Source of the DNA: Paenibacillus barengoltzii NBRC 101215
Lineage (GTDB): Bacteria > Bacillota > Bacilli > Paenibacillales > Paenibacillaceae
Reading direction: 5' to 3'
Length of the DNA: 64,000 nucleotides
Assembly (NCBI RefSeq): GCF_004000745.1
Contig: NZ_BILV01000011.1
Span: 1-64,000, forward strand
Shown here piece by piece: positions 7,557-16,408 of the stretch. The stretch's first letter is position 1. Every line of letters starts with the position of its first letter. The notes below the pieces were generated by a model that did not search any database, was not told the origin of the DNA, and was given only the letters and a program-made list of their open reading frames with translations. A program made the translations under genes and the position numbers.

Positions 7557-8789
7557 ATGATGGAAGCTTTTGAGGTTCTTCTCGAAAAATACGCCGAATT
7601 GGTCATCCGCGTTGGCGTCAACATCCAACCCGGTCAAAACCTGATGCTGACGGCACCGCTGGAAACGGTGGATTTCACCCGCCTGCTGGTGGCTAAAGCC
7701 TACGATGCCGGAGCCAGATACGTCCACGTCGATTGGGAGGACGAGCAAATTACCCGCATTCGTTATGAGCATGCAACGGACGAATCCTTGGCCTACTACC
7801 CGCAGTGGCTCGCTGATATGGCGGAACAGTTCGGTGAGGAAGGCGGTGCGATCCTTCGGATTAAAGTGCCCGATCCGGAGTTGTTCCGCGGCATCCCTTC
7901 CTCCAAGGTGTCTACCGCAGTCAAAGCAGCAGCAAAAGCGCGGGAGAAGCATTCCGCCCAAACGCGCAACAACCGGATCACTTGGTCGCTGATCAAAGCC
8001 CCAACGAAGGCTTGGGCCGACAAAGTGTTTGCCGATTTACCCGAAGAACAGCGGATTCCGGCAATGTGGGAAGCCGTATTCAAAATGAATCGCGTTGACC
8101 GCGAGGAACCGATCGCGGCCTGGCACGCGCATATCCAACAGTTAAAAGAACGGCAAGAGCATATGAATGCCAAACGTTACAAAAAACTGCATTACCGCGC
8201 GCCGGGCACCGATCTCCACGTCGAGTTGCCTGAAGGCCATTTATGGCTTGGCGGAGGTGATTACAATGCGGCAGGGAACTATTTTGTCGCCAATATGCCA
8301 ACGGAAGAAATCTACTCCATGCCGCACCGTACCGGTGTGAACGGGACCGTCGCCAGCACGATGCCGCTGAATTTGAACGGCCAGCTTGTGGAAGGCCTTA
8401 CGCTGACCTTCAAAGACGGTAAAGTCGTAAGCTTCGACGCCAAATCCGGACGGGAGCATATGGAGAATCTGCTTCAAACCGACGAAGGAGCCCAGCACCT
8501 TGGCGAAATCGCTCTGGTACCGCATGATTCGCCTATCTCCAAACTAAACCGAATCTTCTATAACACCGGGATCGACGAGAACGCATCGTGCCATTTCGCC
8601 TTGGGCAGCGCGTATCCGGTGAATATCGAAAACGGCGCTCAGCTAAGCAAAGAAGAACTGCTCGCCAGAGGTGCCAACGTCAGTCTAACGCACGTGGATT
8701 TTATGATCGGCTCCGCAGAGCTCAACATTGATGGAGAGCTCGCGGATGGAACGATTGAGCCGGTATTCCGCAACGGAAACTGGGTTTAA
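7557..8789 (+). CDS. M29-family aminopeptidase
   Basis: Cytoplasmic metallo-aminopeptidase of the thermophilic aminopeptidase family (AmpS / aminopeptidase II type), about 410 residues. Family-typical stretches are the N-terminal VGVNIQPGQNLMLTAPLET, GARYVHVDWEDEQITRIRYE, the central GTDLHVELPEGHLWLGGG, EIYSMPHRTGVNGTV, the conserved H in CHFALGSAYP, and the C-terminal THVDFMIGSAELNIDG, which carries metal ligands. Two adjacent ATGs (7557, 7560) follow TTGGAGG; the second has the better spacing. TACAAT at 7494-7499 may be its -10 element. It is a single-gene unit ending at a bidirectional terminator. Confidence 0.9.
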   Translation: MMEAFEVLLEKYAELVIRVGVNIQPGQNLMLTAPLETVDFTRLLVAKAYDAGARYVHVDWEDEQITRIRYEHATDESLAYYPQWLADMAEQFGEEGGAILRIKVPDPELFRGIPSSKVSTAVKAAAKAREKHSAQTRNNRITWSLIKAPTKAWADKVFADLPEEQRIPAMWEAVFKMNRVDREEPIAAWHAHIQQLKERQEHMNAKRYKKLHYRAPGTDLHVELPEGHLWLGGGDYNAAGNYFVANMPTEEIYSMPHRTGVNGTVASTMPLNLNGQLVEGLTLTFKDGKVVSFDAKSGREHMENLLQTDEGAQHLGEIALVPHDSPISKLNRIFYNTGIDENASCHFALGSAYPVNIENGAQLSKEELLARGANVSLTHVDFMIGSAELNIDGELADGTIEPVFRNGNWV

Positions 8790-8870
8790 GCCGCAATTGA
8801 TTCACCGATGAATTTAGGCTTAGCCTAACGCCAGAAGATTCTAGAGCCATTTCAATTCACGCCCCTCGCG

Positions 8871-8910
8871 TAAAAAGAACTCCGCGGCATCCCGTCGCGG
8901 AGTTCTTCTC
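8871..8910. terminator. Bidirectional terminator
   Basis: A 10-bp perfect stem GAACTCCGCG / CGCGGAGTTC with a 9-nt loop lies between the convergent aminopeptidase and MerR genes. T-rich tails occur on both sides, strongest on the minus strand (TTCTTTTTA). Confidence 0.85.
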
Positions 8911-8917
8911 AATACTA

Positions 8918-9682
8918 CTATTTCTTCATCCCGGTATAGATTTGAATCGCATCCCGCAGGAACTCGGCCGCTCCAGGCTGATCCTTGTCGTAATAAGCTT
9001 TAAAGCGCTCATCATCGACGTACATCTGCGCCAGCCCGGCATGGGCTTCCTTGCTGTACTCGTTCCAGTAGAACGTCAACCACTGCTTGTGTAAATCCGC
9101 AGCCTTTTGAGCGAGTTCACCGGCAGGATCGCCCGTTTTCATGGCCTCGGCTAATGCGACCTTAACTTCGTTCTCGAGCTGCGTAACCTTCGCATATTCC
9201 TCTTGGGTCATATTCATCAGCTTCTGATTGGATTTCTCTACCTTGTCATCCCCATATTTTTCCCGGGTTTCCGAGCCATATTTACGCTCGTTCTCGTCGA
9301 TCAACTGCTTCTTAAAGCCTTCAAATTTCTCTTGATCTTGCATCGTGATTCTCCCTTCATGTGACGCGATCGTTTTTTCCACATTCGCGATTAACGCGTC
9401 GAGTTGCTTGCGTTTGTCAAGGAGCTGATTCCGATGTTCTCTCAGTGCCCGGGTACCGTCGAATCCGGGATCGGTGACGATGGACCGGATATCTTCCAGA
9501 CTCAGGCCAAGTTCACGATAGAACAAGATCTGCTGCAGCAGATCGACTTCCCGACGGCCATAGATGCGATATCCCGACGAGTTCGTTCTTGCCGGCTTCA
9601 GAAGTCCGATCTCATCGTAATAACGCAGCGTCCGGGTACTGACCCCGGCCAGATTCCCCAGCTTCTGAATGGTGTATTCCAC
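8918..9682 (-). CDS. MerR-family regulator with TipAS domain
   Basis: Transcription regulator of 254 residues. The N-terminal MerR helix-turn-helix is clear (YTIQKLGNLAGVSTRTLRYYDE, then GLLKPARTNSSGYRIY), followed by a coiled-coil dimerisation helix and, from about residue 120, a TipAS-like drug-binding domain ending with QMYVDDERFKAYYDK. TipAL-type proteins sense antibiotics or other hydrophobic ligands. The GTG start at 9682 follows GGAGGTGAGCTT. Its own promoter has the 19-bp spacer and dyad expected for MerR autoregulation. No transporter lies beside it, so its other targets are elsewhere. Confidence 0.9.
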   Translation of the reverse strand: MEYTIQKLGNLAGVSTRTLRYYDEIGLLKPARTNSSGYRIYGRREVDLLQQILFYRELGLSLEDIRSIVTDPGFDGTRALREHRNQLLDKRKQLDALIANVEKTIASHEGRITMQDQEKFEGFKKQLIDENERKYGSETREKYGDDKVEKSNQKLMNMTQEEYAKVTQLENEVKVALAEAMKTGDPAGELAQKAADLHKQWLTFYWNEYSKEAHAGLAQMYVDDERFKAYYDKDQPGAAEFLRDAIQIYTGMKK

Positions 9683-9705
9683 AAGCTCACCTCCTGACAA
9701 CACTC

Positions 9706-9736
9706 ATGATAAACGTTGACGTTACGTGAAGGTCAA
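9706..9736 (-). promoter_or_regulatory. MerR-type promoter and operator
   Basis: Minus strand TTGACC (9736-9731), a 19-nt spacer, and TATCAT (9711-9706). The spacer contains a 21-nt near-palindrome at 9713-9733 with 16 of 21 positions symmetric about ACGT-W-ACGT. Long spacer plus central dyad is the hallmark of MerR-controlled promoters, so the gene downstream probably regulates itself. Confidence 0.75.
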
Positions 9737-9756
9737 ATCTTTTTTTGAGAAAAATT

Positions 9757-10830
9757 TCAGGCCCAGCTCGGACGAGCTGCAACCACCGTCTCACCGGTAC
9801 TCGCTGCCCGTTCGATCATCATCCCGAGATAATGATCCTGTGCGGCCTCCCACAAACCGTAAAATTCCGGCCCGCCCTGAACATATTCGCCCATCTTTAA
9901 CAGGCAGGTCGCAATCGCCAATTCATCATCGTATAATCTAGCCGGGGCAAACGGATTGGTATACAGCCATTGTTCCCCGCAGAGAATCCCCTGTAGAAAA
10001 TAACCCTCCTGATTCTCTAACTCACCTTTATTTACACGCTTCAGCTCCAGTTGCAGCGGGGTCGTATCCTCCTGTTGGATTAAAACCCGAGAATCAAAAA
10101 TTTCACCCCGTTCGCCGCGGACACAGCAATGATTAGAGCGAATCCAAGAACGATGCTGATCGCGGGTAAAATCATAGATCCCCAACCGATCACCGAAATC
10201 AAGCCATGCCAGTTCTCGTAATGAAGGGACAAGCCGATCCTCCGTTGGCGGACCACTGCGCGTTGGCCCCTGCACCCAACTTGATTCGAACCGCATGGCA
10301 CGAATCCGTACTTCTTCAAAAGCAACTCCCAGCAACCTGCGAATCAGGCTGACACCATGGTATAAATGGGAGATCGAAACGGTTGCTTCCGTGATCCTTC
10401 CCAGCCGTCCCGCTTTAATCAACTGGAGTCTCGCTTGCTGAATCGGATGCAGATGATACTGCTCTGCCACCTGGATTTTCGCCCCGCTTTGGCCAAGCCG
10501 TGCATACAGCAACTCAAGTCCTGCGAGGTCCGCAGCCGGTGGGGTTTCCGAGAGGACGGGAATCCCCGTTTCGGCCAGTTTTAGCAAGTAAGGCAGCATC
10601 TCTGAGCCGCTCACCGACAGCACAACAAAATCCTGCTGCTCTTGCTGGAGCAGAGCTTCCACCGAGCGGTACGTTCGGACGCCCCACTGACGCTCCATCG
10701 CGAGCGCCTTCGTTTCCTCGCGGACAACCAGGCCCCCGATTTGGAAACGATCCGGCATCGCCTCGGCAATCCGTATATAATATTGGGCACGAAAGCCCGC
10801 TCCGCCGATAATGCTAAATGTGATGGCCAT
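9757..10830 (-). CDS. Gfo/Idh/MocA-family oxidoreductase
   Basis: NAD(P)-dependent sugar-type dehydrogenase of 357 residues. The nucleotide-binding loop SIIGGAGFRAQYYIRIA is at the N-terminus, and ETPPAADLAGL occupies the place of the usual EKP motif. The start at 10830 follows GGAGGAGGA. It ends the regulatory/oxidoreductase segment, 28 nt after the second Gfo/Idh gene. The substrate is unknown; the neighbouring alpha-glucuronidase and sugar ABC transporter suggest a sugar or uronic acid, but that is inference. The replacement of the catalytic-lysine EKP motif by ETPP makes it atypical for an active dehydrogenase. Confidence 0.8.
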   Translation of the reverse strand: MAITFSIIGGAGFRAQYYIRIAEAMPDRFQIGGLVVREETKALAMERQWGVRTYRSVEALLQQEQQDFVVLSVSGSEMLPYLLKLAETGIPVLSETPPAADLAGLELLYARLGQSGAKIQVAEQYHLHPIQQARLQLIKAGRLGRITEATVSISHLYHGVSLIRRLLGVAFEEVRIRAMRFESSWVQGPTRSGPPTEDRLVPSLRELAWLDFGDRLGIYDFTRDQHRSWIRSNHCCVRGERGEIFDSRVLIQQEDTTPLQLELKRVNKGELENQEGYFLQGILCGEQWLYTNPFAPARLYDDELAIATCLLKMGEYVQGGPEFYGLWEAAQDHYLGMMIERAASTGETVVAARPSWA

Positions 10831-10858
10831 GCCTGATTCCTCCTCCATAATCATCGTC

Positions 10859-11962
10859 TTATGCCTGTTTGTGAAACCTAGGGGCTCGACCGATAATACT
10901 CTCCCGTGAATAAAAGATTGAATCTTTAGCCAATGGCAACGTAACCACTTTCCCTGTTGCAGCTGATTCATAAATCGCCATGATCAACTCGATCGTGCTT
11001 CGCCCCTCATTCCCGTCGATCAGCACCTGCCGAGAGCCCGTTTCAATGGCGGTAAGCACATCGTCAATTTGCCCGGCATGTCCGGTGTATTGAAGCGGCA
11101 CGACCTCCTCCGCTGCTCGTTGGATCTCCACTTCCAGATCCGGATTCCGCTTCGGAAATCCGCCTTCACCTTCTTCCGAGGCATACAGTTGCCAAGGAAT
11201 TCCCACCTTCGCGCGCTCCCCCTGAAAAACAAGCCGTTGTTCTTCACCATGATGAACAACGGAACTGGTCACTTGCGCAAGACCTCCGTCGGGATACTCC
11301 AAGACCGCGATAGACAAATCCTCGACCTGGGAATTCCCGTGCGACGTATTGGCGGTAACTGCGTGGACTCTAGAAGGCATCCCCCGAAGCCATAGCAGCA
11401 GGTCCAGATGATGCACCGCGTGGTTCATCACACAACCACCACCTTCATTTTCCCACGTTCCCCGCCATTCCACATCGTAATAGCTGCTGCCGCGCCACCA
11501 ATAGGAATTCACCTCGGTATGGACAATGCGGCCAACCAAGCCGGCATCAATCACCCGCTTCACCCGGCGAATCGGATCATAGAAGCGGTTCTGCCCCACA
11601 ACGGACAACAGCGCTTGACCTTGGGCAGCTGCCTCCAGCATCCGATCACATTCGGACAATGATGGAGCCATCGGCTTTTCCACCAGTACATGCTTGCCCG
11701 CAAGCAGAAAATCCGAAGCAATGTCGGCGTGAGTTGACGGCGGTGTACAGATCGATACTAAATCCACCGATTCTAAGCTCAACACTTCCTTGTAATCCGA
11801 GTAGATCGTGCAGTCCAATCCAAAACGTTCTTTGAGCTTGGACGCCTTCCCTCCGCTTCGATCGACCAGCGCCATAATCCGGCAACGGTCACGAAAGCGG
11901 GCAAACGCCTCCAGATGGGTACTTGCAATCGAGCCTGTGCCAATAATGGCGATGTTTATCAT
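10859..11962 (-). CDS. Gfo/Idh/MocA-family oxidoreductase
   Basis: NAD(P)-dependent dehydrogenase of 367 residues. It has the Rossmann loop IAIIGTGSIASTHLEAF, the SICTPPSTHADI strand, and the family catalytic EKPMAPS motif near residue 95. The C-terminal domain includes EGGGCVMNHAVHHLDLLLWL, typical of sugar dehydrogenases in the family. The ATG follows GGGGAGAGATATC. It starts 20 nt after the response regulator gene, and so is likely co-transcribed with it. Proposed role: oxidation or epimerisation of a sugar released by this locus. Confidence 0.85.
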   Translation of the reverse strand: MINIAIIGTGSIASTHLEAFARFRDRCRIMALVDRSGGKASKLKERFGLDCTIYSDYKEVLSLESVDLVSICTPPSTHADIASDFLLAGKHVLVEKPMAPSLSECDRMLEAAAQGQALLSVVGQNRFYDPIRRVKRVIDAGLVGRIVHTEVNSYWWRGSSYYDVEWRGTWENEGGGCVMNHAVHHLDLLLWLRGMPSRVHAVTANTSHGNSQVEDLSIAVLEYPDGGLAQVTSSVVHHGEEQRLVFQGERAKVGIPWQLYASEEGEGGFPKRNPDLEVEIQRAAEEVVPLQYTGHAGQIDDVLTAIETGSRQVLIDGNEGRSTIELIMAIYESAATGKVVTLPLAKDSIFYSRESIIGRAPRFHKQA

Positions 11963-11982
11963 GATATCTCTCCCCAGTTTCT

Positions 11983-13602
11983 TTATTTAATCAAATCGGT
12001 TGGGCTCATACCGGTGATTTTTTTGAACAGTGTGCTGAAATAAGGCACATTCTTGTAGCCGACCTGTTCGGCGACCTCATAAACAAGCCGATTGCGCTCA
12101 AGCAACAACTCGCGGGCTTTTTCGATCCGAACACGCGTTAAGTAGTTGTTGAATGTTTCGCCGGTCATGTTTTTGAATATGATCGACAAGTGGTTGCGGG
12201 AAATGTACAGCTTTTCCGACAACTCCGCTAGCGTAATATCCTCGGCATAATGCTCATGGATATAGCCGGTCATATAATCCACTACCTGCCGGTGCTTACT
12301 GTTCCCTCGCCACTGGCGGCTGCTGCAGATCAGCGTAATTTTATCCGACAACCATTCGGTCAGCTGCTCTGGCCCCGTTAAGCCAACCAACTCTTTGGTG
12401 ATCTGCCCTTCGGGGACCAGATCATTCAGCAGCACCCCAGTTTCATAGAGGCAATACGTAAATACCCCCCACAGCTCGCAAGCTAAAATTTGTACCGTTT
12501 CCGGAGTCATCGCTTTCTGCAGCTCCAGCCGGTTCATGTAATCGGCCACTAACTTCTTAGCTTCCGCTTCCTGGGACGCCTTCAACGCCGAAGCCAATTC
12601 CACGTAAAATTTCACCGAAAATAAATTCGCCGCTGCCGTGTTTCCGTCTTCTTCGTCCAGATAATGATATAACGCGTACGTGGAATCTCGCCGTCCCAAC
12701 CTCATGTCGATCGCGCGGAACGCTTCTTCCGTTGAATCCGGAATGTGCTGCCACTGCGCTTTCACGCCTCCAATCCCAACGCGGACAACCAGTTTCAGAT
12801 AACTTTTAATCGCATCGATCAGCTTCACACCCAGTTCATGCAGCTTCTGCTCCAGCAATTCCTTGGGCTCCTCTGGACGCGGGTGGAGGATTAAAACAGC
12901 CCTCGTGCTGTGCAACTCGGTATATTCCACAGTCCCGAACCTTTTGCGGGCCACCTCGCAAACAATATTGCTGATCGCAAAACGGAACAGATTCCAATCC
13001 GTCAAGGAAAATTGGCCAACGCGCGCATCCCGGACAAGATCGATCCCGATCGTCACATGGCGAAAATCCGTCCAATGCCGATAAGGCTCCGGCAATCGCC
13101 CAGCCTCGCGGTAAGAGCTGTCCAGCGTTCCGACAACCGCCGAGCGAACCCATTCCTTCTCAATAAACGGCTCATACAGGCTCAGCTTTCGCTCCATCTC
13201 GCCCTGTTTTCGACGGTTTTCTTCCTCCTCGGCCAACTCATCGATCACCTTGCCCAGAATTGACTTCAATGTTGGCATACTGATCGGCTTGGAGACATAA
13301 TCGCTGACATTAAAGCGAAGAGCTTGCCGCGCATGCTCAAAATCGGAGTAGCCGCTAAAAATAATGACTTTCCCGTCATACCCTTCCTTCCGCAGCTGCT
13401 CAATCATATCAATGCCATTCATCGCAGGCATGTAAATATCCGTGATGACGATATCCGGATTGGTTTGCCGGACCACCTCCAGGCCGTCCTTCCCGTTCTG
13501 GGCTTCCCCAACCCAGGTCGCCCCAAGCTGTTCCCACGGAATCGCCCGTTTCATCCCCTGCAGCACTTGGCGTTCATCATCAATGATGGCGATTTTCCAC
13601 AC
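11983..13602 (-). CDS. YesN-type AraC-family response regulator
   Basis: Two-component response regulator of 539 residues. It has an N-terminal receiver domain (IAIIDDERQVLQGMK, phospho-acceptor Asp in VITDIYMPAMNG near residue 54, KPIS lysine near 104), a long middle region and a C-terminal AraC helix-turn-helix pair (HYAEDITLAELSEKLYISRN, then VAEQVGYKNVPYFSTLFKK). GTG at 13602 is preferred because AAGGAGG lies 9 nt upstream, while a TTG two codons earlier is too close. Its partner is the adjacent histidine kinase. Such pairs usually activate the neighbouring sugar ABC transporter operon. Confidence 0.9.
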   Translation of the reverse strand: MWKIAIIDDERQVLQGMKRAIPWEQLGATWVGEAQNGKDGLEVVRQTNPDIVITDIYMPAMNGIDMIEQLRKEGYDGKVIIFSGYSDFEHARQALRFNVSDYVSKPISMPTLKSILGKVIDELAEEEENRRKQGEMERKLSLYEPFIEKEWVRSAVVGTLDSSYREAGRLPEPYRHWTDFRHVTIGIDLVRDARVGQFSLTDWNLFRFAISNIVCEVARKRFGTVEYTELHSTRAVLILHPRPEEPKELLEQKLHELGVKLIDAIKSYLKLVVRVGIGGVKAQWQHIPDSTEEAFRAIDMRLGRRDSTYALYHYLDEEDGNTAAANLFSVKFYVELASALKASQEAEAKKLVADYMNRLELQKAMTPETVQILACELWGVFTYCLYETGVLLNDLVPEGQITKELVGLTGPEQLTEWLSDKITLICSSRQWRGNSKHRQVVDYMTGYIHEHYAEDITLAELSEKLYISRNHLSIIFKNMTGETFNNYLTRVRIEKARELLLERNRLVYEVAEQVGYKNVPYFSTLFKKITGMSPTDLIK

Positions 13603-13666
13603 CCTCAACTACCTCCTTGACAGTTCTCTCCAAGATGTTTTAGATGTTTCGGCACGGACCTACGGT

Positions 13667-15475
13667 TTATGCAGCCGGTCCGGGTTCAAGCGGTTCGATC
13701 AGCTGAGGCACCGGGGGCTCCAACAGCTTCGGCAACGTAATCACCACACGGGTTCCCCCTTCCTCCCGTTGAGATAACTCCACGCCGTAAGCGCCTTCAA
13801 AGTAACCCGCGATACGCTCCTTCACATTGCGGATGCCGTAGCCTCCCGTTCTCCGCTTCCGCTCACGAGGCACGGCCTGCTGCAGTCCAGCGCCGTCGTC
13901 ATCGATCGTAATCACAAGCTGGTCCGACTGTTCCTCCAGCGTGATCCACAACTTCCCGCAAGTACGTCCGTTAAAGCCGTGGACGATGGCATTCTCAACG
14001 AACGGTTGCAGCGTCAGCTTTGGAATAAACAACTCCTGAACGGAGAACGGAGCATCGATCGTGTAGTCCAGTTCACCGCCGCCTCCGGCTTGCCAACGAA
14101 GTTGCTGAATTTCCAAGTAACAATGGATATGCTCCAGCTCCTCGCCAATGGTAATAAAGCTATTGCCGTTGGATAAGCCAATCCGAAACATCCTGCCCAT
14201 CAGCTCGAGAATCCGGCTAAGCTCGTCCTGTCCTGCTTCGATGGCCATCCAGTTTAGTTGATCCAGCATGTTGTACAAAAAATGCGGATTGATATTAGCC
14301 TGCAGCGCTTCGATTTCCGCTTTACGCTGCTGCTCGTATCTTAGTCGCAGTGACCGGTACAACTCTTCAATCTGCTCCATCTGCTTGCGATATCCATCAA
14401 ACAGATACCCAAACTCGTTCTCGTAATCGTTGGGCAGATCAACGGGATGCTCGCCGCTGCCTGCTTCTTCTCGTCCGCCTACGAAATATTGCCGCATGGC
14501 GGTAACCAGCTGTTTGATCGGTTTGGTAAACTGGCGGCTTAAGTAAAGCGTAAGCAACAAGACAAGCAAAATGGCGATCACGCCAATCACGCCGATGACC
14601 AGTGCCAGACGGAAACTGCCGCTCGTAATTTCACTCCAAGGCGTGACTTCCACGAGCATCCAATGAGAATCCTGCATCTTGGAATATACCAGCAGTGAAT
14701 CCCCCAGCTCTTTGTTCCCCCGGATATGAACGTATCCGGATTGATCCGTTTTTACATTGATCCATTGGGATAACTCGGTATGCTCAGGCACCAGGCCGGT
14801 TTTTAGTGTCAGCTGGCCCAACGTGTCAATCATTATCCGATTCGCCGGCGCAGAATGTCCGGCTAAGAGTTGTTCAATCTCTTTGGCTTTGACGTGGACG
14901 ACGAGCACGCCGAGATATTTGTTCTCCTCGACGATTTTGCGGGCGAAGCTGAGCACCCGCACGTTCCCTTGGAAACTGGGGACTTCATGCTCGCTAACCC
15001 ATGCAAAATCATTCTTGTCGAGCGCCTCCACCCAATCTTGCATAGCCAGATCGCCTAGACTACGGAACTGGATATAGCTGTTGGCGTCCCCACGTAACGG
15101 ACGCTCCATATATAAGTCGATTCCTTGGATGATCGGAATCGAATAGGTCAAATTCGCTAAAGCGCGCTCCACACTCACAGAGCGGCGATGCCGATCGTAT
15201 TCATCCTGCCGATCGCGCAGGAACGTAATCAGTTCATTATCGCGTGATGTCGACAACGAAATTTGCTCAATCGTCACCAACCGAGTGGTAATTTCGTTAT
15301 TAAGCTCATCCAGCAACAACTGCTGGTAATGGGAACTGGTCTTGGCCAGTTCATTCGATGAAATAAGATAGCTGGCCCAGGCAATACAAGCCAAGACGAC
15401 CACCATAAAGATAGAAGAACTGCGAAAAAACAAACTGTCAATTCTGAATTTCTTAAACGGATTCGTCATGCGCAA
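13667..15475 (-). CDS. YesM-type sensor histidine kinase
   Basis: Membrane sensor kinase of about 600 residues. It has membrane segments near residues 20-40 and 290-312 flanking an extracellular sensor domain, then HAMP, then a His_kinase domain with the phospho-acceptor in NPHFLYN near residue 398 and a C-terminal ATPase domain (PFVENAIVHG, DDGAGL, GYGIRNVKERI). Start is TTG at 15475 or ATG at 15469, both after GGGAG. A terminator separates it from the upstream permease genes, so the kinase/regulator pair has its own promoter. Probable ligand: the oligosaccharide imported by the adjacent transporter, or the loaded binding protein. Confidence 0.9.
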   Translation of the reverse strand: MRMTNPFKKFRIDSLFFRSSSIFMVVVLACIAWASYLISSNELAKTSSHYQQLLLDELNNEITTRLVTIEQISLSTSRDNELITFLRDRQDEYDRHRRSVSVERALANLTYSIPIIQGIDLYMERPLRGDANSYIQFRSLGDLAMQDWVEALDKNDFAWVSEHEVPSFQGNVRVLSFARKIVEENKYLGVLVVHVKAKEIEQLLAGHSAPANRIMIDTLGQLTLKTGLVPEHTELSQWINVKTDQSGYVHIRGNKELGDSLLVYSKMQDSHWMLVEVTPWSEITSGSFRLALVIGVIGVIAILLVLLLTLYLSRQFTKPIKQLVTAMRQYFVGGREEAGSGEHPVDLPNDYENEFGYLFDGYRKQMEQIEELYRSLRLRYEQQRKAEIEALQANINPHFLYNMLDQLNWMAIEAGQDELSRILELMGRMFRIGLSNGNSFITIGEELEHIHCYLEIQQLRWQAGGGGELDYTIDAPFSVQELFIPKLTLQPFVENAIVHGFNGRTCGKLWITLEEQSDQLVITIDDDGAGLQQAVPRERKRRTGGYGIRNVKERIAGYFEGAYGVELSQREEGGTRVVITLPKLLEPPVPQLIEPLEPGPAA

Positions 15476-15499
15476 GGCTGCACTCCCTTCAGGTGTAAG

Positions 15500-15544
15500 G
15501 AAAAAACGGTAAAGCTGCGAAGGTCGTTCACGCTTTACCGTTAT
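15500..15544 (-). terminator. Terminator after the sugar permease operon
   Basis: A perfect 11-bp stem (AACGGTAAAGC / GCTTTACCGTT) with T6 on the minus strand, between the last permease gene and the histidine kinase gene. It makes the transport/hydrolase genes and the regulatory genes separate transcription units. Confidence 0.85.
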
Positions 15545-15565
15545 ATAATTGGCTATTCGCCACCC

Positions 15566-16408
15566 TTATCCCTTTATTCCGGTTGTGGCAATCCCTTCAA
15601 CGAAGTATTTTTGCAAGAACATAAAGATCAAGGTAGCCGGAATGATGGAGACGAGCGACATCGCCAGTAGTTGTCCCCATTCTTGAGCCGACTGGGAATC
15701 GTTAATCATCCGCAGCGCGAGGCTAACCGTATATTTGTCTACCGAATTGAGATACAACAGATGTCCAAGGAAGTCGTCCCAGTTCCACAAGAAGCAGAAG
15801 ATGGTGACGGTCACGATCGCCGGAACCATCAGCGGCATGACAATCCGGAAGTAGATCCCGAACCACGAGCAGCCGTCGATTTTGGCCGATTCGTCCAGCT
15901 CCTTCGGAATGCCGCGCACGAACTGGATTAGCAGGAAGACGAAGAACGTCCCGCCCGCACCGCCCGCAAGCATATGCGGCACGATAAACGGTAAATACGT
16001 ATTCACCCATCCGAGCTGGTGGAACAGAGCGTATTGCGGAATGATCAGCACCTGCCCCGGCATCATTAAGGTGAGCATAAACAAGGAGAACCAGAGGTTT
16101 TTCAAAGGGAAATTCAATCTTCCGAACCCAAACGCTACGAGCGTGCTGGATACCAGCGTCGCAGCAATAACCGCGGCCTCTAAGGCGAAAGTGTTCAGAT
16201 AGAAATCGGTGAAAGTGTGACCCGGCACCGAATTCCAGCCCTTCACAAAGTTGCTCCATTGAGGAACCGAAGGAAAAATATTCGGCGAAGCCAGCTCGCC
16301 GTTCGTCTTCAGCGACGCGCCGATCCACCACAGCACGGGGTAGATCATGACCAAACTAAACAGAATCATAAAGAAGTGCCGAACCAGCGGCTTCCATTTA
16401 AAGGTCAT
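15566..16408 (-). CDS. Carbohydrate ABC transporter permease (YtcP/LacG type)
   Basis: Second membrane subunit of a CUT1-type sugar importer, about 280 residues with six membrane segments. The EAA loop reads ELDESAKIDGCSWFGIYFRI. The ATG at 16408 overlaps the stop codon of the upstream permease (ATGA), so the two are translationally coupled. No ATPase gene is present; as usual for this group, a shared MsmX-type ATPase encoded elsewhere would power it. Confidence 0.9.
   Translation of the reverse strand: MTFKWKPLVRHFFMILFSLVMIYPVLWWIGASLKTNGELASPNIFPSVPQWSNFVKGWNSVPGHTFTDFYLNTFALEAAVIAATLVSSTLVAFGFGRLNFPLKNLWFSLFMLTLMMPGQVLIIPQYALFHQLGWVNTYLPFIVPHMLAGGAGGTFFVFLLIQFVRGIPKELDESAKIDGCSWFGIYFRIVMPLMVPAIVTVTIFCFLWNWDDFLGHLLYLNSVDKYTVSLALRMINDSQSAQEWGQLLAMSLVSIIPATLIFMFLQKYFVEGIATTGIKG

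Noticed and set aside
15723-16331. 202-codon minus-strand frame inside the sugar permease gene
   Set aside because: Out-of-frame shadow of the YtcP-type permease; cysteine- and arginine-rich composition and no membrane pattern.
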